A DNA stretch of 22,381 nucleotides from a virus, in the IMG/VR virus record IMGVR_UViG_3300025282_002284, positions 1 through 22,381 of that record; one strand, 5' to 3'. A program made the position numbers and the translations under genes. The stretch's first letter is position 1. Each line of letters opens with the position of its first letter. The notes under the pieces are model-generated. The model did not search any database, had not been told where the DNA came from, and saw only the letters and a list, made by a program, of their open reading frames with translations. This document shows positions 6,527 to 11,850 of the stretch, one piece after another.

Positions 6527-6912
6527 TGACTATCACAACGTACCCTGATGCTGTTGATCCCGCCAAGGTTGGGGAATACTCATCACTCTCCTTCTCTGGA
6601 GGAGGTAGGTTCTACGATGATGTCCTTGAGTACAGGGTGTGGTGTCATCCCGGTGACGGCGATGACTACTACTGTTGCTTTGAAACCTACGCTGAGGCCC
6701 TGAAGTATTCCAGAGGACGACACTGGACTAACAAGATCAAGGAAGAACCAATTGTCGTCGTCAGGCAACTTGAGTGGGTGGCTGAGGACGAGGATGGTGT
6801 ACGGAGCCACGAGACAGGCGAGCGCATCACCGAGTGGAGAACGGAGTGGCTTGACGGCTCCAAGCGAACTGAAGATTCCATCCGTGATTTCTTGGCTAAG
6901 GAGGACGAGTAA
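6526..6912 (+). CDS. Conserved phage protein (YRVWCHPGDGDDYY type)
   Basis: 128 aa. The central segment YRVWCHPGDGDDYYCCFET, then AEALKYS and a beta segment PIVVVRQLEW, match a small conserved protein often found beside the previous family in phages and plasmids. Function unknown. The start overlaps the previous stop by 1 nt and has GAGGAGG upstream. It ends KEDE, encoded by the ribosome site of the next gene. Trp-rich and acidic. Confidence 0.8.
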   Translation: MTITTYPDAVDPAKVGEYSSLSFSGGGRFYDDVLEYRVWCHPGDGDDYYCCFETYAEALKYSRGRHWTNKIKEEPIVVVRQLEWVAEDEDGVRSHETGERITEWRTEWLDGSKRTEDSIRDFLAKEDE

Positions 6913-7292
6913 TGGGACTGGACCAACAGGCTGTGGCTAGAAGGTTCGCAAACTCTGAGGACCAAGAGCTACTGCAAACCTGGCGTAAGCATCCCAACCT
7001 GCAAGGGTGGATGGAGAGGCTCTGGGAGAAGAAGGGCAGGCCCAACTACGATGGGCATAACGACGACAACGCTCTGTCCGGAGCCTTCAACTGTGTCGAT
7101 CTTCCACTGACACTGGAGGATATCGACAGGCTTGAGGTTGACATCAAGGCCGGCACGCTGCCTTCGACCGCTGGCTTCTTCTTCGGTAACAATGCTGACG
7201 AAGCCTATATGGACGAGGACTTGGAGTTTTGCAGCAACGCTCGCAAGGCTCTGTCCGAGAAACTGGAAGTTATCTACCGCTGCTGGTACTAG
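6912..7292 (+). CDS. Conserved phage protein (WRKHPNLQGWME type)
   Basis: 126 aa. The signature WRKHPNLQGWME, then FNCVDLPLTLEDIDRLEVDI and TAGFFFG, fits a phage protein sometimes annotated, wrongly in my view, as phosphoglycerate kinase. The C-terminal helix ends in a Trp-Tyr. The start overlaps the previous stop by 1 nt with AAGGAGG upstream. It stops at TAG (7290-7292) before the next junction motif, so that motif is non-coding here, unlike at neighbouring junctions. Confidence 0.8.
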   Translation: MGLDQQAVARRFANSEDQELLQTWRKHPNLQGWMERLWEKKGRPNYDGHNDDNALSGAFNCVDLPLTLEDIDRLEVDIKAGTLPSTAGFFFGNNADEAYMDEDLEFCSNARKALSEKLEVIYRCWY

Positions 7293-7303
7293 GAGGACGA
7301 GTG

Positions 7304-7666
7304 ATGAATAAGCAAGAACCTGCTGAGGCTATGGAGGAGCGAGACGATATCCTTCAGCGTCTAGTCAAGGACAACACGACGAGCGTAGCGTTCGTTCCGT
7401 ACTTCGGGATGCAAGCTGGGCATGTTGTAAGGACGATTCAGGGGAAGGTTCGGATAATGATGGACTTCCCTGATGTGCAGGCTTCTATCATGTGGCTTGC
7501 TGATGCCCAAGGATGCTGTCTTCTTCCTTCGGACGTGACACTCTACAAGAGTGACGCTATTGACGATGACATCAAGGACTCCAATGTGTTTGTCGTCAAG
7601 CGTAAGGGTGACAGGCCAGAGGACTTCATGCTTCACGAACGCACCATCTCAGAGGAGGGTGTGTGA
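7304..7666 (+). CDS. Hypothetical protein, 120 aa
   Basis: The ATG at 7304 is preceded by AGGAGG (7291-7296); in-frame codons back to 7229 would overlap the previous gene by 63 nt and are not used. The sequence begins MNKQEPAEAMEERDD and has a beta-rich core (VAFVPYFGM, VRIMMDFPDV). No recognised domain. The stop overlaps the recombinase ATG by 1 nt. Confidence 0.7.
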   Translation: MNKQEPAEAMEERDDILQRLVKDNTTSVAFVPYFGMQAGHVVRTIQGKVRIMMDFPDVQASIMWLADAQGCCLLPSDVTLYKSDAIDDDIKDSNVFVVKRKGDRPEDFMLHERTISEEGV

Positions 7667-8448
7667 TGCCGAAGGTTTGTGCCTACCTGCGTGTCAGCAA
7701 GGACGAACAGAGCCTCAACGGTGAGTCTCTGGATGACCAGGCTGCAAGGGCTACGGCATACTTCGAGCTTCTCAAGACCCTGCCCACTTCAGACTCCGGT
7801 CTGGAGTGGGGAGGGTTCTTCTTTGAGAAGGGAGAGAGTGCGTGGAAGACTAGGCTGGTTGACCGTGAGGAGGGACGCCGGCTCAACAAGAGCCTTGAGC
7901 GTGGCGATCACGTTGTCTTCCTGCGGATGGACAGAGCCTTCCGATCAGTGCAGGACTTCACGACAACGCTCCCGATGTGGGAGCAGCGTGGGATTACGAT
8001 TCACTTCATCGACCAGTCAGTGAACCTAGCCACGCCGAACGGAAAGTTCTTCGCAAACGTACTCGTTGCCGTGGCACAGTGGGAGAGTGACATCAAGAGT
8101 CTGCGTAACAGGGAGGCTGCCGCCAAGCGTAAGTCTGAGGGCAGGATGAACACACGTCAGCCGCCAATCGGTTACATGGCTATCGGCAAACGTAACGTCC
8201 TGGTCAAAGACCCTGCCCAGATCGCTGTCATGCGTCTCATATTCTTCATGAGGACCAAGCATGGCTACAGCTTCGATGTCATCAGTGACAAGGTTGAGGA
8301 TATCCTGTCCAACAGGGACGGCAGAAAGTTCCGACGACGCAACGGGTTCGATGGCTCACGTCCTTGGCCGAGGGACAGGGTACGCAAGGCATTCCACAGG
8401 TACGAGCAGATCATTGCGTCCGACGAACCTGTCTACACGGAGAGGTAA
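7666..8448 (+). CDS. Serine recombinase (resolvase/invertase type)
   Basis: 260 aa. The N-terminal YLRVSKDEQ holds the catalytic Ser11 and nearby Arg9, followed by the E-S-L-D-D-Q segment. The segment VVFLRMDRAFRSVQDF carries the conserved Asp-Arg of the active-site face, and ANVLVAVAQWESD starts the long dimer helix. After about residue 150 comes a partial recombinase domain (PPIGY near 165). At 260 aa it is longer than a simple resolvase and much shorter than large serine integrases (usually 450+), with no Cys zinc module. It could be the phage integrase, an invertase or a resolvase. The start overlaps the previous stop by 1 nt; the 3' end overlaps the convergent nuclease gene by 16 bp. Confidence 0.88.
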   Translation: MPKVCAYLRVSKDEQSLNGESLDDQAARATAYFELLKTLPTSDSGLEWGGFFFEKGESAWKTRLVDREEGRRLNKSLERGDHVVFLRMDRAFRSVQDFTTTLPMWEQRGITIHFIDQSVNLATPNGKFFANVLVAVAQWESDIKSLRNREAAAKRKSEGRMNTRQPPIGYMAIGKRNVLVKDPAQIAVMRLIFFMRTKHGYSFDVISDKVEDILSNRDGRKFRRRNGFDGSRPWPRDRVRKAFHRYEQIIASDEPVYTER

Positions 8449-8822
8449 TCTTCCGCATGCCCGATGGCTACCATCTCTTGGTTCAGGTTGACCGGCGTGC
8501 CGGCAGGCTTCCGCTTGCCGATGATCTCTACCAGCCAACGACCATACTTGCCAGAGGCGTCGATAGGATTCTTGGAAGATTGCTTGTGCGTCTTCACCGT
8601 GTGTAGCAGCATGCCCTCTGCCAGAGATGTCTCGTTGAGCAGCTTGGACAACGCTGCCTTTGCCGCCTTGCCTTCATCCGTGTTCATCTCAGGTGCGTTG
8701 ATTGAGTAGAGCCTTGCCTTCATCCGGAAGGCTATGCCGAAGCCGCAGTCAACGATGATCTCCACGCTGTCTCCGTCGATCACCCGCATGATCTGAGCGT
8801 TGTAGACATAGCGTGTCTTCAA
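8433..8822 (-). CDS. Staphylococcal-nuclease-like (thermonuclease family) endonuclease
   Basis: 129 aa. Family motifs are present in order: VIDGDS (Asp16, Asp18), an RLYSINAPE segment with Arg37 and Glu45, and GKYGRWL with Arg95. These match the calcium-binding Asp and the Arg-Glu-Arg catalytic set of SNase, which cuts DNA or RNA phosphodiester bonds. There is no signal peptide, so it acts in the cell or virion. The start is a TTG at 8822 overlapping the previous stop (TTGA); an internal ATG at 8789 would remove the first strand, so TTG is preferred. It is the last gene of its operon. Possible roles are host DNA breakdown or processing. Confidence 0.85.
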   Translation of the reverse strand: MKTRYVYNAQIMRVIDGDSVEIIVDCGFGIAFRMKARLYSINAPEMNTDEGKAAKAALSKLLNETSLAEGMLLHTVKTHKQSSKNPIDASGKYGRWLVEIIGKRKPAGTPVNLNQEMVAIGHAEDYLSV

Positions 8823-9292
8823 GGTTCCACCGTAGCCTTGATCTCACCCTCGACTGATTCGATGAGCAAATCGAACTCTATCGGCGTGACTTTTTGGTCT
8901 CCAGGACCATGGGGTTTGGACGACTCGGGATTCTCCACCAGGGCAGGGGTTTGGACGACGCTATTCTCGGCAGGTGCTGCCGCGTCCGTGAGCATTTGCA
9001 TTCCGACAGTTCCAAGTCCACCCGCCCCGAGCAAACTTGCGGCCAACAGTGCGCCCTTGAGAAGTCCGCCGTTGTTGTGAACGACGGTGTTGTTGGCAGG
9101 GTGAGATGGATATGTTCCCACGTCGATGTCCCCCAACCCCATGGCCATGGCCTCCGACTTCCTTCTTATCTTCAGACGGTGTTCCACGTCATGCGCCCAA
9201 AGATTCGACAGCAGCGACCTCGCTTCCCTAGCTGATGCTGCCGTCGCCGCCGCTTCCGTCACGCACTTGTGGTGTGGGTGGCTCTCCGTCAT
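8819..9292 (-). CDS. Hypothetical protein with one hydrophobic segment
   Basis: 157 aa. The ATG at 9292 has AGGAGA at good spacing. The N-terminal 50 residues are polar and Ala-rich. A hydrophobic Gly/Ala/Leu segment beginning GLLKGALLAASLLGAGGLG (about residues 75-100) may span a membrane. A polar Pro/Glu tail follows. Family not recognised; lying between lysis-type genes and the nuclease, it could be virion- or membrane-associated. The coding sequence contains two direct copies of GGGGTTTGGACGAC in different reading frames. The start lies 65 nt inside the preceding gene's 3' end. Confidence 0.65.
   Translation of the reverse strand: MTESHPHHKCVTEAAATAASAREARSLLSNLWAHDVEHRLKIRRKSEAMAMGLGDIDVGTYPSHPANNTVVHNNGGLLKGALLAASLLGAGGLGTVGMQMLTDAAAPAENSVVQTPALVENPESSKPHGPGDQKVTPIEFDLLIESVEGEIKATVEP
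8911..8924 (+). repeat. Dispersed repeat GGGGTTTGGACGAC, copy 1
   Basis: Exact 14-mer, also at 8946-8959 and 11077-11090. It lies inside a minus-strand gene, in a different codon frame from copy 2, so it is a DNA-level and not a protein-level repeat. Confidence 0.75.
8946..8960 (+). repeat. Dispersed repeat GGGGTTTGGACGACG, copy 2
   Basis: Direct repeat of copy 1, 35 bp away. It is preceded by GGCA, as is the shorter minus-strand version at 10585-10597. Confidence 0.75.
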
Positions 9293-9464
9293 TGGTGTCT
9301 CCTCTCACCCAGCCCACCATGGCCATGTCCAGCGCGTGGAGGCTTTCCATCGTGCGACTGCTCTGCTCACCGACACGCAGGCATGCCGTCACCGCTTCGA
9401 TCAAGCGACCACGGTCGTCAAGATCGACTAGACGCTCTGCCTCCGCACGCAACTCATCAGCCAT
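9228..9464 (-). CDS. Hypothetical helical protein, 78 aa
   Basis: Begins MADELRAEAERLVDLDD and is helical and acidic for about 50 residues, then Gly/Asp/Ser-rich. The copy of AGGGGTTACGACA ends 1 nt before the ATG and may double as a weak AGGGG ribosome site. The last 65 nt overlap the next gene, so the tail reads through the following ribosome site. Family not recognised. Confidence 0.55.
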   Translation of the reverse strand: MADELRAEAERLVDLDDRGRLIEAVTACLRVGEQSSRTMESLHALDMAMVGWVRGDTNDGEPPTPQVRDGSGGDGSIS

Positions 9465-9498
9465 TGTCGTAACCCCTACCTGGGAAACAGGTCTAGGG
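9465..9498 (-). repeat. Dispersed repeat (short form) with adjoining hairpin
   Basis: TGTCGTAACCCCT at 9465-9477 (minus-strand reading AGGGGTTACGACA) is exactly repeated at 10585-10597 and 15669-15681. Adjoining it, ACCTG/CAGGT (9478-9482/9488-9492) forms a hairpin that can extend with CCCT/AGGG. The element fills the gap between two genes and ends right at the start codon at 9464. Confidence 0.6.
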
Positions 9499-9502
9499 CA
9501 GA

Positions 9503-9703
9503 CTAACCGGCGTTGATGGGTGCTTCACGGTGCATGATCTGCCGGATGGCAGCGGCCTGCACGGGATCAGTCTCGGCATGCAGCTTGAGCATGACCCGAT
9601 CTAGGATCGCCATGAAGTTCGTGCTGGCATCCGACTGTCGTGCCAGCCGCTCGCCACTTGCTGCCGTCAGCAACTCTTGGAGGTTCACATTTCCTTCGGC
9701 CAT
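9503..9703 (-). CDS. Hypothetical protein, 66 aa
   Basis: The ATG at 9703 overlaps the protease stop by 1 nt (TAATG) and has AAGGGAGA upstream. An in-frame extension to 9763 would lie inside the protease gene and is rejected. The protein is helical (MAEGNVNLQELLTAASGERL), with no recognised motif. It is translationally coupled to the protease, so it may be a virion or lysis accessory. Confidence 0.65.
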   Translation of the reverse strand: MAEGNVNLQELLTAASGERLARQSDASTNFMAILDRVMLKLHAETDPVQAAAIRQIMHREAPINAG

Positions 9704-10677
9704 TACTCTGTCTCCCTTGGAACCAGACGCAAGCGGACCCGCGCCTTGAAGTTGGTCGTCCATTCTTCAAGATCAGACAACCGTCTGTTGATGTCAGTCG
9801 TGCTGGCGTCGGCTCCGTCCGTGCCATTCGCGCCGTCTTTTCCTGCCGGACCCACCGGCCCAACAAACTTATCTTTGTTGTCCACAAAAAATTTTGTGAT
9901 GCCCTGGAGAGTTACGACGTCCTTACCCCTTGTGTGCTCTTGGGATTCGAGCATGTCGATCCGTGCCTGCAACGCCGCGATGGTTTTCTCAAGCCTCTCG
10001 ATGGCCTCAGCCATCTTGTCATCGCTGCCTAGCCTGTCGGGTCGGGCGTAACCTTCCACGAACGCAGCCAGTTGACTTGGTGTAGCGGCGTAGGCTTCCG
10101 TGTCCTCATCACTACCATGGGAGATGACACCTACCAGTTCCCCGGCCTTGTTGAATACCCCGCCACCACTGTCACCGTTGCCGAACTTCCCCTCCTTCAC
10201 GGAGTAGTGGGCGCGGAGAACCTTGAGGTTGCTGGGGGTGGTGGTCCCGATATAGCTGAAGACCTTGGGCCGAAGTGTCTTGCCTGCCCGGAATCCGTAT
10301 GCCCTGACGAACACCTCCGGGCGGGGTAACGACGACGCAATTCTCCCAGGTGCAGCCGGCATTTTTGTAACTTTTGGTAACACATCTGTCACCACGAACA
10401 TCGCCAGATCATATTGCCCGTCAACGCGGACCCACTTGGCAGCGTGCTTCGTGCCATGCCGGTCATAGACAGTGACCGACTTGCCGACCTCGGCTCCGCA
10501 ATGTGCCACGGTCAGGCCCACTGTCTTATCACCAAGGCGGACAAGCGTGCCGGAACAACCCGCCACCCGCACACTAGCATCCTCTGTCGTAACCCCTGCC
10601 AGGTACCGTGGGGTTTCGGCAGCGGCCAAGGCTACGCAGAGAGCCAGTGCTGCCAAGGTTGTCAGTGTGCGTGCCAT
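9703..10677 (-). CDS. Secreted trypsin-like serine protease with coiled coil and collagen-like segment
   Basis: 324 aa. An N-terminal signal peptide (hydrophobic residues about 5-20, AAA-E cleavage-like) suggests export. The catalytic triad is clear: His59 in LTVAHCG, Asp90 in YDLAMF, Ser170 in GNGDSGGGVF. After the protease domain (to about 215) come a helical, probably coiled-coil stretch (about 218-250) and a Gly-x-y run (GPVGPAGKDGANGTDGADA, about 276-294), then a second short helix. The tail resembles trimerising elements of phage fibres, so a virion-attached or envelope-acting protease is possible. It lies next to the holin-like gene. The codons for residues 27-31 contain one copy of the AGGGGTTACGACA repeat. 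Confidence 0.85.
   Translation of the reverse strand: MARTLTTLAALALCVALAAAETPRYLAGVTTEDASVRVAGCSGTLVRLGDKTVGLTVAHCGAEVGKSVTVYDRHGTKHAAKWVRVDGQYDLAMFVVTDVLPKVTKMPAAPGRIASSLPRPEVFVRAYGFRAGKTLRPKVFSYIGTTTPSNLKVLRAHYSVKEGKFGNGDSGGGVFNKAGELVGVISHGSDEDTEAYAATPSQLAAFVEGYARPDRLGSDDKMAEAIERLEKTIAALQARIDMLESQEHTRGKDVVTLQGITKFFVDNKDKFVGPVGPAGKDGANGTDGADASTTDINRRLSDLEEWTTNFKARVRLRLVPRETE
10585..10597 (-). repeat. Dispersed repeat AGGGGTTACGACA inside the protease gene
   Basis: Exact 13-mer shared with 9465-9477 and 15669-15681, preceded by CCTGGC on the minus strand. That preceding block is shared with 12490-12503. Confidence 0.65.
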
Positions 10678-10684
10678 GACCCAC

Positions 10685-10714
10685 AGTCTAGTACCGGCCT
10701 AGACCGTGTGTCAA
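10685..10714 (-). promoter_or_regulatory. Possible promoter for the protease operon
   Basis: On the minus strand, TTGACA (10709-10714) is followed after 18 bp by TAGACT (10685-10690), 7-8 nt ahead of the protease ATG. The -10 matches consensus at 4 of 6 positions. Transcripts would start at or very near the ATG. The -35 overlaps the holin stop codon. Confidence 0.3.
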
Positions 10715-10911
10715 CTGTCGTCCTTCTTGCCGTTCGCAAGTTTCCGTTTGAGTGCCTCGAATCCCCCGGCCAGAATCATCAGTTCAACGATGGTCGTAAT
10801 CTCAGTCTCGTCAAACGTGGCAGCGTTGAGGTACAGAAAGACTGTGACCCCTGCAAACATGATGACCAGACGGATGAGTGACCAGACGGGATGCTCTGTG
10901 TCGCGTGGCAT
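10711..10911 (-). CDS. Holin-like membrane protein
   Basis: 66 aa. ATG with a strong AAGGAGG ribosome site. Two hydrophobic segments, about residues 11-28 (LIRLVIMFAGVTVFLYL) and 38-52 (IVELMILAGGF), are separated by an acidic turn, with a basic, then acidic C-terminus (KRKLANGKKDDS). Size and topology fit small two-helix phage holins, which permeabilise the inner membrane. Neighbours (secreted protease, another membrane protein) agree with a lysis or envelope cassette, but no endolysin is recognised here. The upstream leader is covered by a candidate antisense RNA on the plus strand. Confidence 0.7.
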   Translation of the reverse strand: MPRDTEHPVWSLIRLVIMFAGVTVFLYLNAATFDETEITTIVELMILAGGFEALKRKLANGKKDDS

Positions 10912-10921
10912 GATGCCTCCT

Positions 10922-10930
10922 TGCTACAAT
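10922..10930 (+). promoter_or_regulatory. Extended -10 promoter for the small RNA
   Basis: TGCTACAAT (10922-10930) is an extended -10 (TGnTACAAT). The -35 region is poor, as is usual with extended -10 elements. A start about 7 nt downstream would be near 10937. It overlaps the holin ribosome site on the other strand. Confidence 0.45.
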
Positions 10931-10936
10931 GGTGGG

Positions 10937-11003
10937 ATGCCCAGACGCCAGAGGGATCTCACGGTCTGGGACAGGTGGGCCACGGACGGCCCGCCGATTT
11001 TTT
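10937..11003 (+). ncRNA. Candidate two-hairpin small RNA with ANGGA loops, antisense to the holin leader
   Basis: After an extended -10, a hairpin CCCAGAC/GTCTGGG (10940-10946/10964-10970) contains an inner GAG-GGAT-CTC, exposing AGGGAT. A second hairpin GGTGGGCC/GGCCCGCC (10974-10981/10988-10995, one G-T pair) has the loop ACGGAC and runs into TTTTTT (10998-11003): a textbook intrinsic terminator. Size about 67 nt. Both loop regions contain ANGGA, the core recognised by CsrA/RsmA, and this phage encodes a CsrA homologue. The RNA is fully complementary to the leader of the holin gene. An ATG at 10937 opens a plus ORF through the terminator, but a non-coding RNA fits better. Inference, not proven. 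Confidence 0.5.
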
Positions 11004-11009
11004 ATAACA
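11001..11009 (-). promoter_or_regulatory. Possible extended -10 promoter for the holin gene
   Basis: On the minus strand TGTTATAAA (TGnTATAAA) lies opposite the T-run of the small RNA. A start near 10994 would give a holin leader of about 80 nt covering the whole small-RNA region. No good -35 is seen. Confidence 0.3.
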
Positions 11010-11050
11010 GAAGCGGAGATGACGTGACCACCAGGTTCCCTGGAGGGCAA

Positions 11051-11096
11051 CGTCGTCCGAACCCTTGCGCGCGCGAGGGGTTTGGACGACGATTTT
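11051..11096 (+). repeat. Near-perfect 16-bp inverted pair of the dispersed repeat, followed by TTTT
   Basis: CGTCGTCCGAACCC (11051-11064) faces GGGTTTGGACGACG (11078-11091), with one G-T pair. The stem extends by two more pairs around a GCGCGCGCG loop, and ATTTT follows on the plus strand. It could act as a plus-strand terminator, an RNA structure or a protein-binding palindrome. It lies in the 234-nt gap 10912-11145 between two membrane-protein genes. Confidence 0.75.
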
Positions 11097-11145
11097 CTCC
11101 GGCTGTTTCCCCCGAAGTTTTTACCTCTGTCGGGCCATGTTGGTT

Positions 11146-11445
11146 TTATCGGAAATAAGCGAGGCAAACGCCAGCCTGAACCAGCCCGATTGTTACCCAG
11201 ATCAGGCGGTAACCCCTGGTGTTACGGCGTTCGATCTCGAACAGCGTGGTCAACACGACACCAAGCCCGGCAGACTTTGCAGCAATCAGCCCCTCAACGC
11301 CGACACTATCAATGACCGCAACGCAGAGCGGGTTCAGTTCCACGTCACGCAGGAACTCTGCATCCTGCACGCAGAAGTAACTGTCAACTGACGTTCCGAG
11401 TATGACCAGAGCTATTGGCCAGAGCCTTTTGATTCTGTTGAGCAT
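11146..11445 (-). CDS. Small multi-helix membrane protein
   Basis: 99 aa, ATG with GGAGAAAG upstream. Three hydrophobic segments: about residues 8-20, 50-68 and 80-97. A polar DVELNPL segment between the first two resembles small DUF5658-like membrane proteins; this is tentative. Its position two genes from the protease and next to the holin-like gene suggests a lysis or envelope role, perhaps a second holin or antiholin. The start overlaps the 3' remnant of the RusA gene. Confidence 0.65.
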   Translation of the reverse strand: MLNRIKRLWPIALVILGTSVDSYFCVQDAEFLRDVELNPLCVAVIDSVGVEGLIAAKSAGLGVVLTTLFEIERRNTRGYRLIWVTIGLVQAGVCLAYFR

Positions 11446-11801
11446 GAGACTTTCTCCACGGTGAGCACAACCCTCGGATCGGTCTTGCTGACGCTGAACT
11501 CAACAGGCAAGTAGGTAATCTTGTTGTCGTCGCTGAGTATCCCGGCATCGACAAGACCGTCGATGGCTGATTTGAGACTTCACAATCCATTGTCAGGATC
11601 ACGACGACGCTTGTCCTTGTGGAAGAATTCTATGCGCACCATGGCAGCGGACCAAGGTTCATCAGGGGCCACCATCCTGCCCATCTCCTCCGAGAGGGAA
11701 CGGTATCCCCGGACGGCAGCAGCCTTAGCCATATAATGCACCCTTGCGTTCGGGGAACATTCCCCAGGCGGCAACGGTAGCACTACGCGAACCCTGTCCA
11801 T
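11412..11801 (-). pseudogene. rusA: RusA-type Holliday junction resolvase interrupted by an in-frame TGA
   Basis: From the ATG at 11801 (AGGGAAGTG upstream) the frame encodes 73 residues beginning MDRVRVVLPLPPGECSPNAR and ending RRRDPDNGL, then TGA at 11582-11580. The same frame continues without shift as SLKSAIDGLVDAGILSDDNK and on to VVLTVEKVS, stopping at 11412. RusA enzymes need the Asp pair of DxDN (Asp68, Asp70) and the later DD (91-92); both are present, one on each side of the stop. Full length would be 129 aa, normal for RusA. A CGA-to-TGA change, readthrough, or a sequence error would each explain it. The enzyme resolves four-way junctions from recombination or replication and suits this operon. 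Confidence 0.75.
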
Positions 11802-11850
11802 GGTCACTTCCCTCGGAATCCTGTCGTCGGGACACCCATTATACCAGCGA

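Noticed and set aside
452-8167. Recurrent GCCGCCA motif (about 453, 471, 638, 4246, 4264, 5716, 8160)
   Set aside because: Short and GC-rich, partly in coding sequence; spacing and position vary, so chance plus Ala/Pro codons explains it.
10937-11158. Plus-strand peptide ORF starting MPRRQRDL
   Set aside because: It reads straight through an intrinsic terminator and the 11051-11091 hairpin, has no ribosome site, and its later part is Arg/Pro-rich shadow sequence.
11384-11602. Minus-strand ORF of 72 aa
   Set aside because: It overlaps the RusA 3' half in another frame; its Ser/Pro-rich sequence looks like a shadow, while the RusA frame has conserved catalytic sequence.
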